NCBI RefSeq assembly: GCF_003208435.1
Contig: NZ_QKMF01000023.1
Location: 1 to 53,294, forward strand
Length of the DNA stretch: 53,294 bases
DNA from: Pelagimonas varians
GTDB lineage: Bacteria; Pseudomonadota; Alphaproteobacteria; Rhodobacterales; Rhodobacteraceae
Direction of reading: 5' to 3'
Under the pieces are notes generated by a model, which saw only the letters and a list, made by a program, of their open reading frames with translations, was not told the origin of the DNA and made no database searches. Of this stretch, positions 34,720 to 42,620 are shown in pieces. The first letter of the stretch is position 1. Every line of letters begins with the position of its first letter. Made by a program: the position numbers and the translations under genes.

Positions 34720-36105
34720 ATGACATTTGATCCGATAACGGCTGAAATTCGATTTGGCTGCGGTCTGTCACCGAAAATTGACCCGCCTTCCAGTGTGGAC
34801 GAAATGTTGGATGGTTTGGTTGGCGCTGACAAAATGTCAGAATGGTTCCGAATTCCGTCGTTTCAGGAGTTTAGCAAGCGTTTGGTTCGCGCCCAAGCTT
34901 TGAAAAAGCAAAGACGGATGCAAAGTGACGGGGCTGACAGCGAAGAGCTTCGCAAACAGATCCGATTGTTAAACAAGGCCGCGCGGCAAGATCATTTTGA
35001 TTGGCTTGGGTCACATATCCTGCGCCGGACCTATTCCGAGACCCCGTTTCGCGAGCGGCTGGAAGGGTTTTGGGCGGATCATTTCACGGCGGCGGGCAAA
35101 GGTGGCCTGCTGAGGCGCGCCGTTTCCCCATTTGTCCAAAGTGCGATCAGGCCAAACATGGCGGGGGCGTTCGAAGACCTGTTGATCGCAGCCGTTACGC
35201 ATCCCCTTGTGGTGCATTACTTGGATCAAGTTGGTTCAACAGGTCCCAATTCAATCCGGGCCACGAACAAGCCGGGCAAGTTCGGATTGAACGAAAATCT
35301 TGCTCGTGAGATTTTGGAACTGCATACGCTTGGGGTTGCGGGCCCCTATACACAAACCGACGTTCGTGAGCTGGCCGAGTTATTGACGGGTCTGACCAGT
35401 CAGGCAAGCAAGGGCCGACAATTCAAAACAAACATGGCGGAACCCGGCTCTGAAACCGTACTCGGCAAATCGTATAGTGGAAGCCGTCCAGATTTTGGTG
35501 ACATTGAAGAGGTGTTGCGTGATCTTGCGCGGCATCCTGCGACGGCGCGCCATATGGCTGGCAAGCTTGCGGTTCATTTCGTTTCGGACACACCAGACCC
35601 AGCTTTGGTTGACGCCCTCGAGCGGACGTGGCGAGACAGTGATGGCAACCTGAGTGAAGTATATGGCGCTCTGTTAAAGCATCCGGCAGCATGGTGGACA
35701 GACACACACAATGTCAAAAAGCCGTTCGAATATATCTCATCCGCAGCCCGCGCTTTGGCGATTCCGCCTAAGACAATCCAGCGGTTCCAAGAAAAGGAAA
35801 TGCGGCAACGTATTTCTGAGCCTTTACGCTTGATGGGCCATATCTGGCAAAAGCCATCAGGGCCTGATGGACTTGAGGAAGCCGATGGCGAATGGTTGAC
35901 CCCGCAGGGCGTGGCTGCACGCCTACAATGGGCCGTTATTGTTCCGCAGCTGTTAATGCCGCGCCTTCCGGACCCGCGGGAGTTCGTGGACATCGCTTTG
36001 GGCGGGCGGGCGTCTGAGGCGGTGCGATTTGCGGCCTCTGCAGCTGAGAGCCGGGCAGAAGGCGTAGGGCTGGTGCTGATTTCCCCAGCGTTTCAAAGGA
36101 TGTAA
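34720..36105 (+). CDS. DUF1800 family protein
   Basis: The 461-aa protein belongs to DUF1800, a family of unknown biochemical function almost always paired with DUF1501 proteins. Typical blocks are visible: the sequence around FRERLEGFWADHFTAAGKGG, then VTHPLVVHYLDQ, the NENLAREILELHTLGV motif (about 188-203) and the TQTDVRELAELLTGL motif. The N-terminus lacks a clear signal peptide. It is 3 bp upstream of the DUF1501 gene and probably co-transcribed. No catalytic residues can be named. Confidence 0.87.
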   Translation: MTFDPITAEIRFGCGLSPKIDPPSSVDEMLDGLVGADKMSEWFRIPSFQEFSKRLVRAQALKKQRRMQSDGADSEELRKQIRLLNKAARQDHFDWLGSHILRRTYSETPFRERLEGFWADHFTAAGKGGLLRRAVSPFVQSAIRPNMAGAFEDLLIAAVTHPLVVHYLDQVGSTGPNSIRATNKPGKFGLNENLAREILELHTLGVAGPYTQTDVRELAELLTGLTSQASKGRQFKTNMAEPGSETVLGKSYSGSRPDFGDIEEVLRDLARHPATARHMAGKLAVHFVSDTPDPALVDALERTWRDSDGNLSEVYGALLKHPAAWWTDTHNVKKPFEYISSAARALAIPPKTIQRFQEKEMRQRISEPLRLMGHIWQKPSGPDGLEEADGEWLTPQGVAARLQWAVIVPQLLMPRLPDPREFVDIALGGRASEAVRFAASAAESRAEGVGLVLISPAFQRM

Positions 36106-36108
36106 GTC

Positions 36109-37329
36109 ATGGATCGCCGTTCGTTTTTGACCAAAAGTACAGCATTGGGCTGCTCACTTGCCGCAAGCCCCGCACTAGCTCCGATCAGCTTTGCCAGTGC
36201 GCCGGGCAACAACCGTTTGGTGGTCATTATCCTGCGGGGCGGGATGGACGGCATGGCGGCTGTTGCCCCCTATGGAGACCCTGACTTTGCCGCACTGCGT
36301 GGACAAATTCCATTGGGTGCCAAAGGGTATTCTGACCTTGATGGGTATTATGCATTGCATCCCGGGCTGCGCGGATTGTTACCGTTGTGGCAAGACGGTC
36401 AACTTGGGTTTGTACATGCCGTTTCGACGCCCTATCGCAACAAGCGCAGTCACTTTGATGGTCAGGATCTTTTGGAAGCTGGCGTTGCTGACCTTGCAAC
36501 TGGCAATGCGCGTGACGGTTGGTTGAATAGAATGATGGGCGCTGTGCCCGGTATGAATATGGATTCTGCCTATGCCATCGGCGGTGATGCGCTGACGATT
36601 CTTGACGGCAGCTTTCCGGTTAATCGCTGGTCGCCGGATGTGGACTTAGCGTTGACACCACAAGCGATTCGATTGGCTGAACTGGTGATGCAGGACGATC
36701 CGGTCATGGCGGCGTCCTTGGCCGAAGCATTTAAGCTCGCTACGGCAGATGGTGACCCGATCGCTGTCCAAGGCGGTATGGACGAAATGATGTCGATGGT
36801 CGCGCAGGATCAAGCGGCCAGCCGTAAGTCAGGTTACGAAAACCGTTTGGCCAAATTTGCGGCCGGTCGGTTGAAACAAGATGCAAGGATCGCTTCGTTT
36901 TCATTAAACGGTTGGGATACCCATGCCGCGCAAGACCGACAATTGGGAAGATCGTTTTCAACATTGTCCGACGTTGTATTGACTTTGAAGTCCGAGCTTG
37001 AGGAGGCAGTGTGGAACAACACAGCCATCGTGGCTGTCACCGAATTTGGCAGAACGGCACGGCTAAATGGGACCAACGGAACGGATCATGGCACCGGCGG
37101 CGCAATGATTTTGGCGGGCGGGGCCATTCGAGGTGGCCGAGTCTATGCTGATTGGCCGGGGTTGTCTGACGCAAATCTCTTTCAGGGCAGGGATCTCACC
37201 CCGACCCGCGATCTGCGTGCCTATGCGGGCTGGTTGATGCACGGGCTGTTCGGGCTGCAATCCAGCACAATCGAGCGTGAGATCTTTCCCCAGCTTGATC
37301 TGGGTGTTGATCCGGGGCTTTTGTTGTAA
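36109..37329 (+). CDS. DUF1501 family protein with Tat signal
   Basis: The 406-aa protein begins MDRRSFLTKSTALGC, a twin-arginine motif (DRRSFL) followed by a hydrophobic stretch and a likely cut near SFASA. It is therefore expected to be exported folded. DUF1501 proteins have an alkaline-phosphatase/sulfatase-like fold. LVVIILRGGMDGMAAVAPYGD, SHFDGQDLLEAG and a late TEFGRTARLNGTNGTDHGTGG block match the family. The role is unknown; partnership with the DUF1800 protein is the only functional hint. The downstream gene converges 7 bp away, so no separate terminator fits between them. Confidence 0.88.
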   Translation: MDRRSFLTKSTALGCSLAASPALAPISFASAPGNNRLVVIILRGGMDGMAAVAPYGDPDFAALRGQIPLGAKGYSDLDGYYALHPGLRGLLPLWQDGQLGFVHAVSTPYRNKRSHFDGQDLLEAGVADLATGNARDGWLNRMMGAVPGMNMDSAYAIGGDALTILDGSFPVNRWSPDVDLALTPQAIRLAELVMQDDPVMAASLAEAFKLATADGDPIAVQGGMDEMMSMVAQDQAASRKSGYENRLAKFAAGRLKQDARIASFSLNGWDTHAAQDRQLGRSFSTLSDVVLTLKSELEEAVWNNTAIVAVTEFGRTARLNGTNGTDHGTGGAMILAGGAIRGGRVYADWPGLSDANLFQGRDLTPTRDLRAYAGWLMHGLFGLQSSTIEREIFPQLDLGVDPGLLL

Positions 37330-37336
37330 GGGAGTG

Positions 37337-38050
37337 TCACATGGCAAGGCGGTCCGTCATGCGGTCCTGAACCAAGGCGGCGACACGGGCCAAATCGGAC
37401 TGCATTGGTCGGCCTGATTGACGCGCGTCGGCTAACGCCTCAGCAGCCTTTTGCAGTACGCCGTCGCCAGCGCTGCGCGCCACACCTGCGATGAATTGAG
37501 TGACATAGGTCAAAGACCGATCATTTTCGCGATCATCCAAAACGTCAGCGGCATGCGCCATGTCGTCCCGATAGGCCAGTGGATCGGGCGACACTGGATC
37601 ATCACTGACCAAACGCGGGCCATTGGGTTGCCGTTCAATTGGCAGGGCAGAAATGATAGCGTTTTGAAACGCAATAACCGAGGAAATCGGTTTTGCAAGA
37701 AATCCGTCGGCCCCGGCAGCCAAGGCAACCTCTTCTGAAAAACTATCCCCGCTGGTGCCGAGAATCACCTCTACCCGAGGGCTGGTCACAGATAGTTCAG
37801 AAATTAGTTCTGCACCTGAGCCATCCGGCAGGCCCAAATCTATTATGACGGCGCTGGGCCGATAGACTTGCAAATGGCGGCGCGCTGATTTCAAACAGTC
37901 GGCCCTGCGAATGCGTGCGCCAGAACGCAAGCAGAGTAAGCGCATGGCATCACAGGCAAATCGGCTGTCTTCTACCACCAAGACAGTTAGCCCCAGCAGT
38001 GGCCTTGTGGCGGTAGGTCGTAAATGTGCGGTCATTAGGTCGTCTTCCAT
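37337..38050 (-). CDS. Orphan response-regulator receiver protein
   Basis: The start at 38050 (MEDDLMTAHLRP) is favoured because GGAGGGG precedes that ATG; an ATG four codons upstream lies before this ribosome site. The 237-aa protein has a receiver domain at about 20-140. Acidic residues are E27 and D28, the phospho-acceptor is D71 (IIDLGLPDGSG), the conserved Ser is S100 and Lys is K120 (FLAKPIS). The remaining 110 residues are helical-looking, with no DNA-binding or enzymatic motif that I recognise. No histidine kinase is nearby. It may work by protein interaction. Confidence 0.82.
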   Translation of the reverse strand: MEDDLMTAHLRPTATRPLLGLTVLVVEDSRFACDAMRLLCLRSGARIRRADCLKSARRHLQVYRPSAVIIDLGLPDGSGAELISELSVTSPRVEVILGTSGDSFSEEVALAAGADGFLAKPISSVIAFQNAIISALPIERQPNGPRLVSDDPVSPDPLAYRDDMAHAADVLDDRENDRSLTYVTQFIAGVARSAGDGVLQKAAEALADARQSGRPMQSDLARVAALVQDRMTDRLAM

Positions 38051-38197
38051 GGTCCCCTCCAACGGTGCGAGTCGTTACACAGGATTCATCGAAGCTGGTG
38101 AACAAGCGGTTAAAGGCCGCAGTATTCCGTGACATGCTTGCCCCTTTCGTGGCCATTGCGCCATAACCGCGGACAAAGACAGGACTTGGAGAGAAAC

Positions 38198-38602
38198 ATG
38201 ATCGGACGCTTGAACCACGTCGCAATTGCCGTGCCAGATCTGGACGCCGCAGCAGACCAATATCGCAACGCTTTGGGTGCCAAAGTTGGGGCACCCCAAG
38301 ATGAACCGGATCACGGTGTCACCGTGATTTTCATCGAACTGCCAAACACCAAGATCGAATTGCTGTACCCGCTGGGCGAAAACAGCCCGATCCAAGGGTT
38401 TTTGGACAAAAACCCAGCAGGCGGTATTCATCACATTTGTTACGAAGTGGATGACATTCTGGCGGCGCGTGACCATCTGACGGAGACGGGCGCACGGGTA
38501 TTGGGCACAGGCGAGCCGAAAATTGGCGCGCACGGCAAGCCGGTTTTGTTCTTGCACCCCAAAGATTTTAACGGCTGCCTTGTGGAGCTGGAGCAAGTCT
38601 GA
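38198..38602 (+). CDS. mce: Methylmalonyl-CoA epimerase
   Basis: The enzyme interconverts (2R)- and (2S)-methylmalonyl-CoA in propionate metabolism. The ATG at 38198 (MIGRLNHVAIAVPDLDAAA) follows GGAGAGAAAC. The 134-aa protein has the VOC/glyoxalase fold, with metal ligands in LNHVAIAV (His), GGIHHICYEVDD (His) and CLVELEQV (Glu). Length is standard. It is coupled to the next gene by a 1-bp TGATG overlap. Confidence 0.92.
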   Translation: MIGRLNHVAIAVPDLDAAADQYRNALGAKVGAPQDEPDHGVTVIFIELPNTKIELLYPLGENSPIQGFLDKNPAGGIHHICYEVDDILAARDHLTETGARVLGTGEPKIGAHGKPVLFLHPKDFNGCLVELEQV

Positions 38603-38880
38603 TGGGGATCACCTCTGGTCTCGTTTTATATGCCGTGATCTGGTTTTTGACTTTTTTGGTTGTGATCCCAATCCGGCTAAAAACCCAAGGAGACATGGGC
38701 GAGGTCGTGCCGGGTACCCACGCGGGCAGCCCGCAGGTGCATAACCTTAAGCGCAAAGCCTGGATCACATGTGCAATTGCGGCAGTGATCTGGGGCGGTG
38801 TCGCTGCGATTATCTTTACCCAGACAATCACAGTTGACGACATCGCTCGCTGGACCCGTTTCGAAAATCGAGGCGGGTGA
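38602..38880 (+). CDS. DUF1467 family small membrane protein
   Basis: The 92-aa protein has two membrane helices (about 6-24 and 54-74) separated by a loop with RLKTQGDMGEVVPGTHAGSP, which is the DUF1467 signature. The family is typical of alphaproteobacteria and is often linked to the methylmalonyl-CoA epimerase gene. No function is known. Confidence 0.85.
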   Translation: MGITSGLVLYAVIWFLTFLVVIPIRLKTQGDMGEVVPGTHAGSPQVHNLKRKAWITCAIAAVIWGGVAAIIFTQTITVDDIARWTRFENRGG

Positions 38881-38904
38881 AACAACTACGCGGCGGGGCG
38901 CAAT

Positions 38905-39600
38905 TTAGCGCCCCGGCATGTTCAGCCTGTGAAAAATGTGGGTAAAGGTTGCTGCCCCGAGAACCGGAATCAGAAGGTTCACCAAGGGGATCGACAGAGG
39001 CATCGCCATCAACACGCCGGCAGCCCAGATTGTCATGCGGTGCCGTTTTCGCAGTTTTGCGGCCTCTTCACGTCCGACACGGCGCATGGCAGCCAAGGTG
39101 AAATATTCCCGCCCGAGCAAAAACCCGTTTAGCGCCCAAAAGATGAACGGAGCCAAAGGGGCCACGATCACATAAAAGATGAGCGCAACAAGGTTTGCGA
39201 AGATCAAAACACCGAGAAAGCTAAAGGTATCGCGCAGCCCGTCAGCAAAGCTGACCTCGCTGGCTGGGCCAAGCGCCGAGTAATGCCGGTCTTCCACGGC
39301 CTGTGCCACATCATCCAGATAGAGCGACGTGATGGCCGATGCGACTGGCACCATCAAGAACACCGACAAGATCATCATCAGCGGCACCATGGCCCAGCTG
39401 AGCACGTTGTCTAGCCACTGAACGTCGCCAATCCAAGGCAAGGACACCGCATCGCCGACAAACAGGCCAACGCCCCAGATGAAAACCGTGCTGATGGCAA
39501 ACAAAATGGCAATCGCCAATCCGACACCGCGCAGCAGCACGGATCGAAAGCGCGGATCGCTCATCTGCGCAAGGGCGGACATAAAGGCACTGATAATCAT
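38905..39600 (-). CDS. EI24/CysZ-like membrane protein
   Basis: The start at 39600 (MIISAFMSALAQ) overlaps the preceding nitroreductase stop by ATGA. The 231-aa protein has about four hydrophobic segments and the EI24/CysZ motif LNGFLLGREYFTLAAMRRV, seen in CysZ-like proteins. E. coli CysZ supports sulfate uptake, but many EI24 relatives in alphaproteobacteria have no tested role, so sulfate transport is only possible. Related features are LPWIGDVQWLDNVLSW and the C-terminal PLVNLLIPVLGAATFTHIF. Confidence 0.82.
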   Translation of the reverse strand: MIISAFMSALAQMSDPRFRSVLLRGVGLAIAILFAISTVFIWGVGLFVGDAVSLPWIGDVQWLDNVLSWAMVPLMMILSVFLMVPVASAITSLYLDDVAQAVEDRHYSALGPASEVSFADGLRDTFSFLGVLIFANLVALIFYVIVAPLAPFIFWALNGFLLGREYFTLAAMRRVGREEAAKLRKRHRMTIWAAGVLMAMPLSIPLVNLLIPVLGAATFTHIFHRLNMPGR

Positions 39601-40175
39601 GAGCTGACCCAAGTTGTGATACTGTCCAAATCTGGACGGGGGCGTTCTGGTGGCACGATCCGTTCGGTGCCTATATGGATAAAGCCCGCGACCCTTTCAT
39701 TGGCAGCCAGCCCCAGTTGGCCTTCGACAAAACCGCGATCATGTGAGGCCCAGCCCGAGAGCCAGTTTGCACCCCAACCGTCAGCCAAAGCAGCGTTCAA
39801 CAGGGCCAAACATACTGCACCACTCGAATAGCTTTGCTCTATCGCAGGAACTTTGGCGCTGTCTTTCTGGCTTTCGACGATTGCGACGCATAGCGGGCTG
39901 TCAGAGAATGCGGCCTGTGCTTTGGTTATCTCGTCCGGAGTTTTGTCCAAGCCGGTCCCGCAAGAGCCAACCGCCGCAGCCAAACGCTGCAACGCATTGC
40001 CTTGCAGCACGATAAAGCGCCATGGCTCTAACTTGCCGTGGTCCGGGCTTCGCGCGGCAGCAGTGAGCAATACTTTGAGCCGGTCTGCATCCGGTGCCGG
40101 GCCTTGCAAGGTTTTGGCCGGACGAGACCGGCGTGTCAGCATAAACTCAAGCGCTTGGGGGTTGGGGCTGGGCAT
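39597..40175 (-). CDS. Nitroreductase-family flavoprotein
   Basis: The start at 40175 (MPSPNPQALEFMLTRRSRP) follows AGGAGAG. The 192-aa protein has the FMN-binding nitroreductase pattern: RRSRPAKTLQGPAP, then AAARSPDHGKLEPWRFIVL, and the C-terminal GFIHIGTERIVPPERPRPDLD. These enzymes use NAD(P)H to reduce nitro groups, quinones or flavins; the physiological substrate is unknown. It resembles the YdjA subgroup, which is small. It is coupled to the downstream EI24 gene. Confidence 0.88.
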   Translation of the reverse strand: MPSPNPQALEFMLTRRSRPAKTLQGPAPDADRLKVLLTAAARSPDHGKLEPWRFIVLQGNALQRLAAAVGSCGTGLDKTPDEITKAQAAFSDSPLCVAIVESQKDSAKVPAIEQSYSSGAVCLALLNAALADGWGANWLSGWASHDRGFVEGQLGLAANERVAGFIHIGTERIVPPERPRPDLDSITTWVSS

Positions 40176-40272
40176 GATCTCTCCTGTTGTCGCTTTGCTT
40201 ATGTCAGGGCTTTGACGCAGGGTTTCAACCGGCAAAGTTGCCGAGCTGTGGAACAAGTGCTAGCCCAACCCC

Positions 40273-40533
40273 ATGCGATTACCCGATCTAAGCGACCTTG
40301 CGACCCCAAACGCCGTGATCCAAGTCCGGGTCACGCCCAAAGCGTCGCGCAATACAATCGAACGCGATGGGGATGCTTTGCGGGTTTATGTCACCACGGT
40401 GCCAGAAGGCGGAAAAGCCAACGCCGCTGTGGTCAAGCTGCTGTCAAAAGCGCTGGGCATGCCGAAATCCCGCCTGTCGCTTGTTCGTGGGCAAACTTCC
40501 CGCGACAAGTCTTTTCTCATCCTTGATGCATAG
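40273..40533 (+). CDS. yggU: DUF167/YggU family protein
   Basis: The 86-aa protein matches the YggU family. IQVRVTPKASRNTIE, VYVTTVPEGGKANAAVVKLL and RLSLVRGQTSRDKSFLI are the conserved blocks. The family is widespread and structurally known, but its function is unclear. It is divergent from the nitroreductase and convergent with the small minus-strand gene, 4 bp away. Confidence 0.9.
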   Translation: MRLPDLSDLATPNAVIQVRVTPKASRNTIERDGDALRVYVTTVPEGGKANAAVVKLLSKALGMPKSRLSLVRGQTSRDKSFLILDA

Positions 40534-40537
40534 TTAA

Positions 40538-40771
40538 TTAATCATCGGTTCGGGAATATACCCCTTCGGGCAATGTCACCGCTGCAATCAAATCCCGCAT
40601 TTGCGCGATAGACAGCGTTACTTTCTGGGTGTCTTCTGTGCGTGGGTCAAATTGCTCGACCGTGACGCATTCCTCGAAGGTCGAGACAATAACATCTTCT
40701 TGCAGGGGGCTTTCGCCCTCATCGACAAGGGTGACGACTGTGGCGTCAAATTCGTGCTCTATGCTGAACAT
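40538..40771 (-). CDS. Small acidic hypothetical protein
   Basis: A 77-aa acidic protein (MFSIEHEFDATVVTLVDEGE). It has no membrane segment, cysteine pair or known motif beyond a helix near the C-terminus (AQMRDLIAAVTLPEGVYS). Its tight fit between two good genes and sensible composition suggest it is real. I do not recognise the family; similar short proteins occur next to yggU-type genes in Rhodobacteraceae, but I am not certain. Confidence 0.6.
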   Translation of the reverse strand: MFSIEHEFDATVVTLVDEGESPLQEDVIVSTFEECVTVEQFDPRTEDTQKVTLSIAQMRDLIAAVTLPEGVYSRTDD

Positions 40772-40902
40772 AAGTTAATCCTAAGCCGGTTTTCTATGGT
40801 GTGAAACCACAAAATCCCTGTGTAGATTGAAACGTGATTTCCAAGGGCTGGCCCCTAGGCAAAACCGCCCCTATGGTCAGGCCTATTCAATGGGAACGCA
40901 CT

Positions 40903-41616
40903 ATGACCAGATTGCTGCCTTTCATTTTCATCTTGCTGTCTGCCTGCGCATCGGTGCCAATGCAAGAAACGATCCTGCCGCCCGCCACGGGTGACAGCGT
41001 AGAAAACGCGGCTATTCGTCAACAGGCGGTCCGTGCTGCCCGGCAATTTGTGTCGGTGGTTGAAACCGTTGAACCGGTTGCGGAACGTGAATGCCGCAAT
41101 GCCCCGACACGGCTCAATTGCGATTTCCAGATCGTTGTGGATGATCGCCCGGACCAACCGCCCAATGCCTTTCAGACTGTCGACAGTATGGGGCGGCCCA
41201 TCATCGCGTTTAACCTGGGGCTGATCGCCTCCGTACAAAATGCCGATGAACTGGCCTTTATCATGGGTCATGAAGCGGCACATCATATTCTGGACCATCT
41301 TGAGAAGACCCGCGAAACGGCAACCTATGGGGCGGTTATCATGTCCGGCATCGCAGCCATCAGCGGGGCGGATGTAGAAGAAGTGAAGTCAGCTGAGGAG
41401 CTGGGGGCAGTCATCGGGGCACGTTCGTTTTCCAAAGAATACGAGTTGGAGGCAGATGAGCTGGGAACAATCATCGCTGCGCGCGCCGGGTATGATCCGG
41501 TGAAAGGGTCCGAGTTTTTCACCCGCATTCCAGATCCCGGCAATAAATTTTTGGGCTCGCACCCACCAAATGCGGCACGGCGGCAGATCGTTCGGGACAC
41601 CGCCGCCCAGCTCTGA
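40903..41616 (+). CDS. M48-family zinc metallopeptidase lipoprotein
   Basis: The start at 40903 (MTRLLPFIFILLSACAS) gives a lipobox LSAC with lipidated C15, so the enzyme is membrane-anchored in the envelope. The 237-aa protein has the zinc motif HEAAH at 123-127, in FIMGHEAAHHILDH, and a downstream Glu ligand in YELEADELG. The end HPPNAARRQIVRD is typical of BepA/LoiP-like M48 proteases. These remove misfolded outer-membrane proteins; which substrates it cuts is unknown. The longer frame from 40834 is not needed. Confidence 0.89.
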   Translation: MTRLLPFIFILLSACASVPMQETILPPATGDSVENAAIRQQAVRAARQFVSVVETVEPVAERECRNAPTRLNCDFQIVVDDRPDQPPNAFQTVDSMGRPIIAFNLGLIASVQNADELAFIMGHEAAHHILDHLEKTRETATYGAVIMSGIAAISGADVEEVKSAEELGAVIGARSFSKEYELEADELGTIIAARAGYDPVKGSEFFTRIPDPGNKFLGSHPPNAARRQIVRDTAAQL

Positions 41617-41639
41617 TCAGGGCTTCGCCAAAGGGCGCG

Positions 41640-41653
41640 TTGACCTGCATCAA
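41640..41653. promoter_or_regulatory. FNR/Crp-type box upstream of the DUF6455 operon
   Basis: TTGACCTGCATCAA matches the FNR consensus TTGAT-N4-ATCAA at nine of ten positions. A -10-like TATTTT lies at 41675-41680, so the expected start (about 41687) places the box centre near -41, the class II activator position. Regulators such as FnrL, or the NO-sensing Dnr/NnrR type, use nearly the same site. Binding is inferred. Confidence 0.6.
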
Positions 41654-41715
41654 GGTAGATTTTGGCTCAAGCGCTATTTTACCTCTTATCCAACGGGATC
41701 AAGAGGGATTCGAAC

Positions 41716-41982
41716 ATGTATGACTTAAGTACGTTACGGAAGCACGCAGGCTTACTTGACGACATGGCGGCCGCACAAGGAATCGACCTCGAAGAGGCGA
41801 CTTTTGCCGGCACTATAACCATCCCAGAAATAGAAGATGCCGTATTGCGATGCGCCAGCTGTACACGGCCTGACGCCTGCTCGGTATGGCTGAAGGCGAA
41901 GGATAGCTTTGCATCAGAAACACCGGATTATTGCCGAAACACTGAGCTGTTTACAAATCTTAAGCGGGGTGACCAACAATGA
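41716..41982 (+). CDS. DUF6455-type four-cysteine protein, copy 1
   Basis: The start at 41716 (MYDLSTLRKHAGLL) is preceded by AAGAGGGA. The 88-aa protein has cysteines at 46, 49, 55 and 73, in CASCTRPDACSVWL and DYCRN, spaced C-x2-C-x5-C-x17-C. Its N-terminal half (AAQGIDLEEATFAG) is a short helical segment shared with the other two copies. The cysteines suggest bound metal or an iron-sulfur cluster, but this is not shown. It overlaps the next gene by 4 bp. The family is common in Rhodobacteraceae without an assigned function. Confidence 0.82.
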   Translation: MYDLSTLRKHAGLLDDMAAAQGIDLEEATFAGTITIPEIEDAVLRCASCTRPDACSVWLKAKDSFASETPDYCRNTELFTNLKRGDQQ

Positions 41983-42275
41983 GTGTGCAAACCGAACAGC
42001 CGCCCAAATTGGTGCTTGGACCGGAAATGGAACATTTTTGGTTGGTTCAACGCATGGCAAAGGCCACCGGAATTGACTTGGTTGAAGCTGCAGACGCGGA
42101 TGTCATGTCACAAAAAGACTGGGCAAGCATCGTGACCCACTGTCGGGGCTGCGGTTGGGCCGAAGGCTGCGGGAAATGGCTAAACAAACCAAAAGACGAA
42201 GTGCGCGATCTCCCTTCAAAGTGCGTCAATCGCCCCCGTCTTGCAGAAATCAAAGCAGAGCTTGAGGAGCTTTAG
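41979..42275 (+). CDS. DUF6455-type four-cysteine protein, copy 2
   Basis: The 98-aa protein has C55, C58, C64 and C82, in THCRGCGWAEGCGKWL and SKCVN, with exactly the spacing of copy 1. A helical N-terminus (MEHFWLVQRMAKATGIDL) precedes it. The C-terminal end is acidic (IKAELEEL). ATG overlaps the end of copy 1, so the two are translationally coupled. Confidence 0.84.
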   Translation: MSVQTEQPPKLVLGPEMEHFWLVQRMAKATGIDLVEAADADVMSQKDWASIVTHCRGCGWAEGCGKWLNKPKDEVRDLPSKCVNRPRLAEIKAELEEL

Positions 42276-42277
42276 GA

Positions 42278-42541
42278 ATGAGACAAGAACTGGGCGATCC
42301 CATGCGCCATTTCTTTATGACCCGCAGTGTAGCACGCGTCATGGGGCTAAGCCTGAGCGAAGAGATGCAGACCGGTAATTTGGCACCAGAAGCCTATGCC
42401 CGAATGGTCACGCACTGCCGTGGCTGTGCTTTGGTTGAAGCTTGCGAAAAGTGGCTTTCGCAACAGGCTGCTCTTGTGGCGCTGCCACCCCCTGGGTGCT
42501 GTAACGGCGAGACCTTGACGCGATTGCGCAGGCCTAACTAA
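42278..42541 (+). CDS. DUF6455-type four-cysteine protein, copy 3
   Basis: The 87-aa protein has C47, C50, C56 and C74 (plus C75) in THCRGCALVEACEKWL and PPGCCN, again C-x2-C-x5-C-x17-C. It starts 2 bp after copy 2 with a GGAG ribosome site. The N-terminal RHFFMTRSVARVMGLSLSEE corresponds to the helix of copy 2. It is the last gene before the bidirectional terminator. Confidence 0.84.
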   Translation: MRQELGDPMRHFFMTRSVARVMGLSLSEEMQTGNLAPEAYARMVTHCRGCALVEACEKWLSQQAALVALPPPGCCNGETLTRLRRPN

Positions 42542-42580
42542 CAAAAAGCCCCGCTGCGAATTTGCGCGGGGCTTTTTGTT
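42540..42580. terminator. Bidirectional terminator between DUF6455 and NDUFA9-like genes
   Basis: A perfect 15-bp stem (42540-42554 with 42566-42580) contains AAAAAG and its complement, giving a T-run on either strand. It can end both convergent transcripts. Confidence 0.88.
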
Positions 42581-42620
42581 GGTGTGTTTTGTGGGGGCCA
42601 GTTGGCCCCTATTTGCGTTG

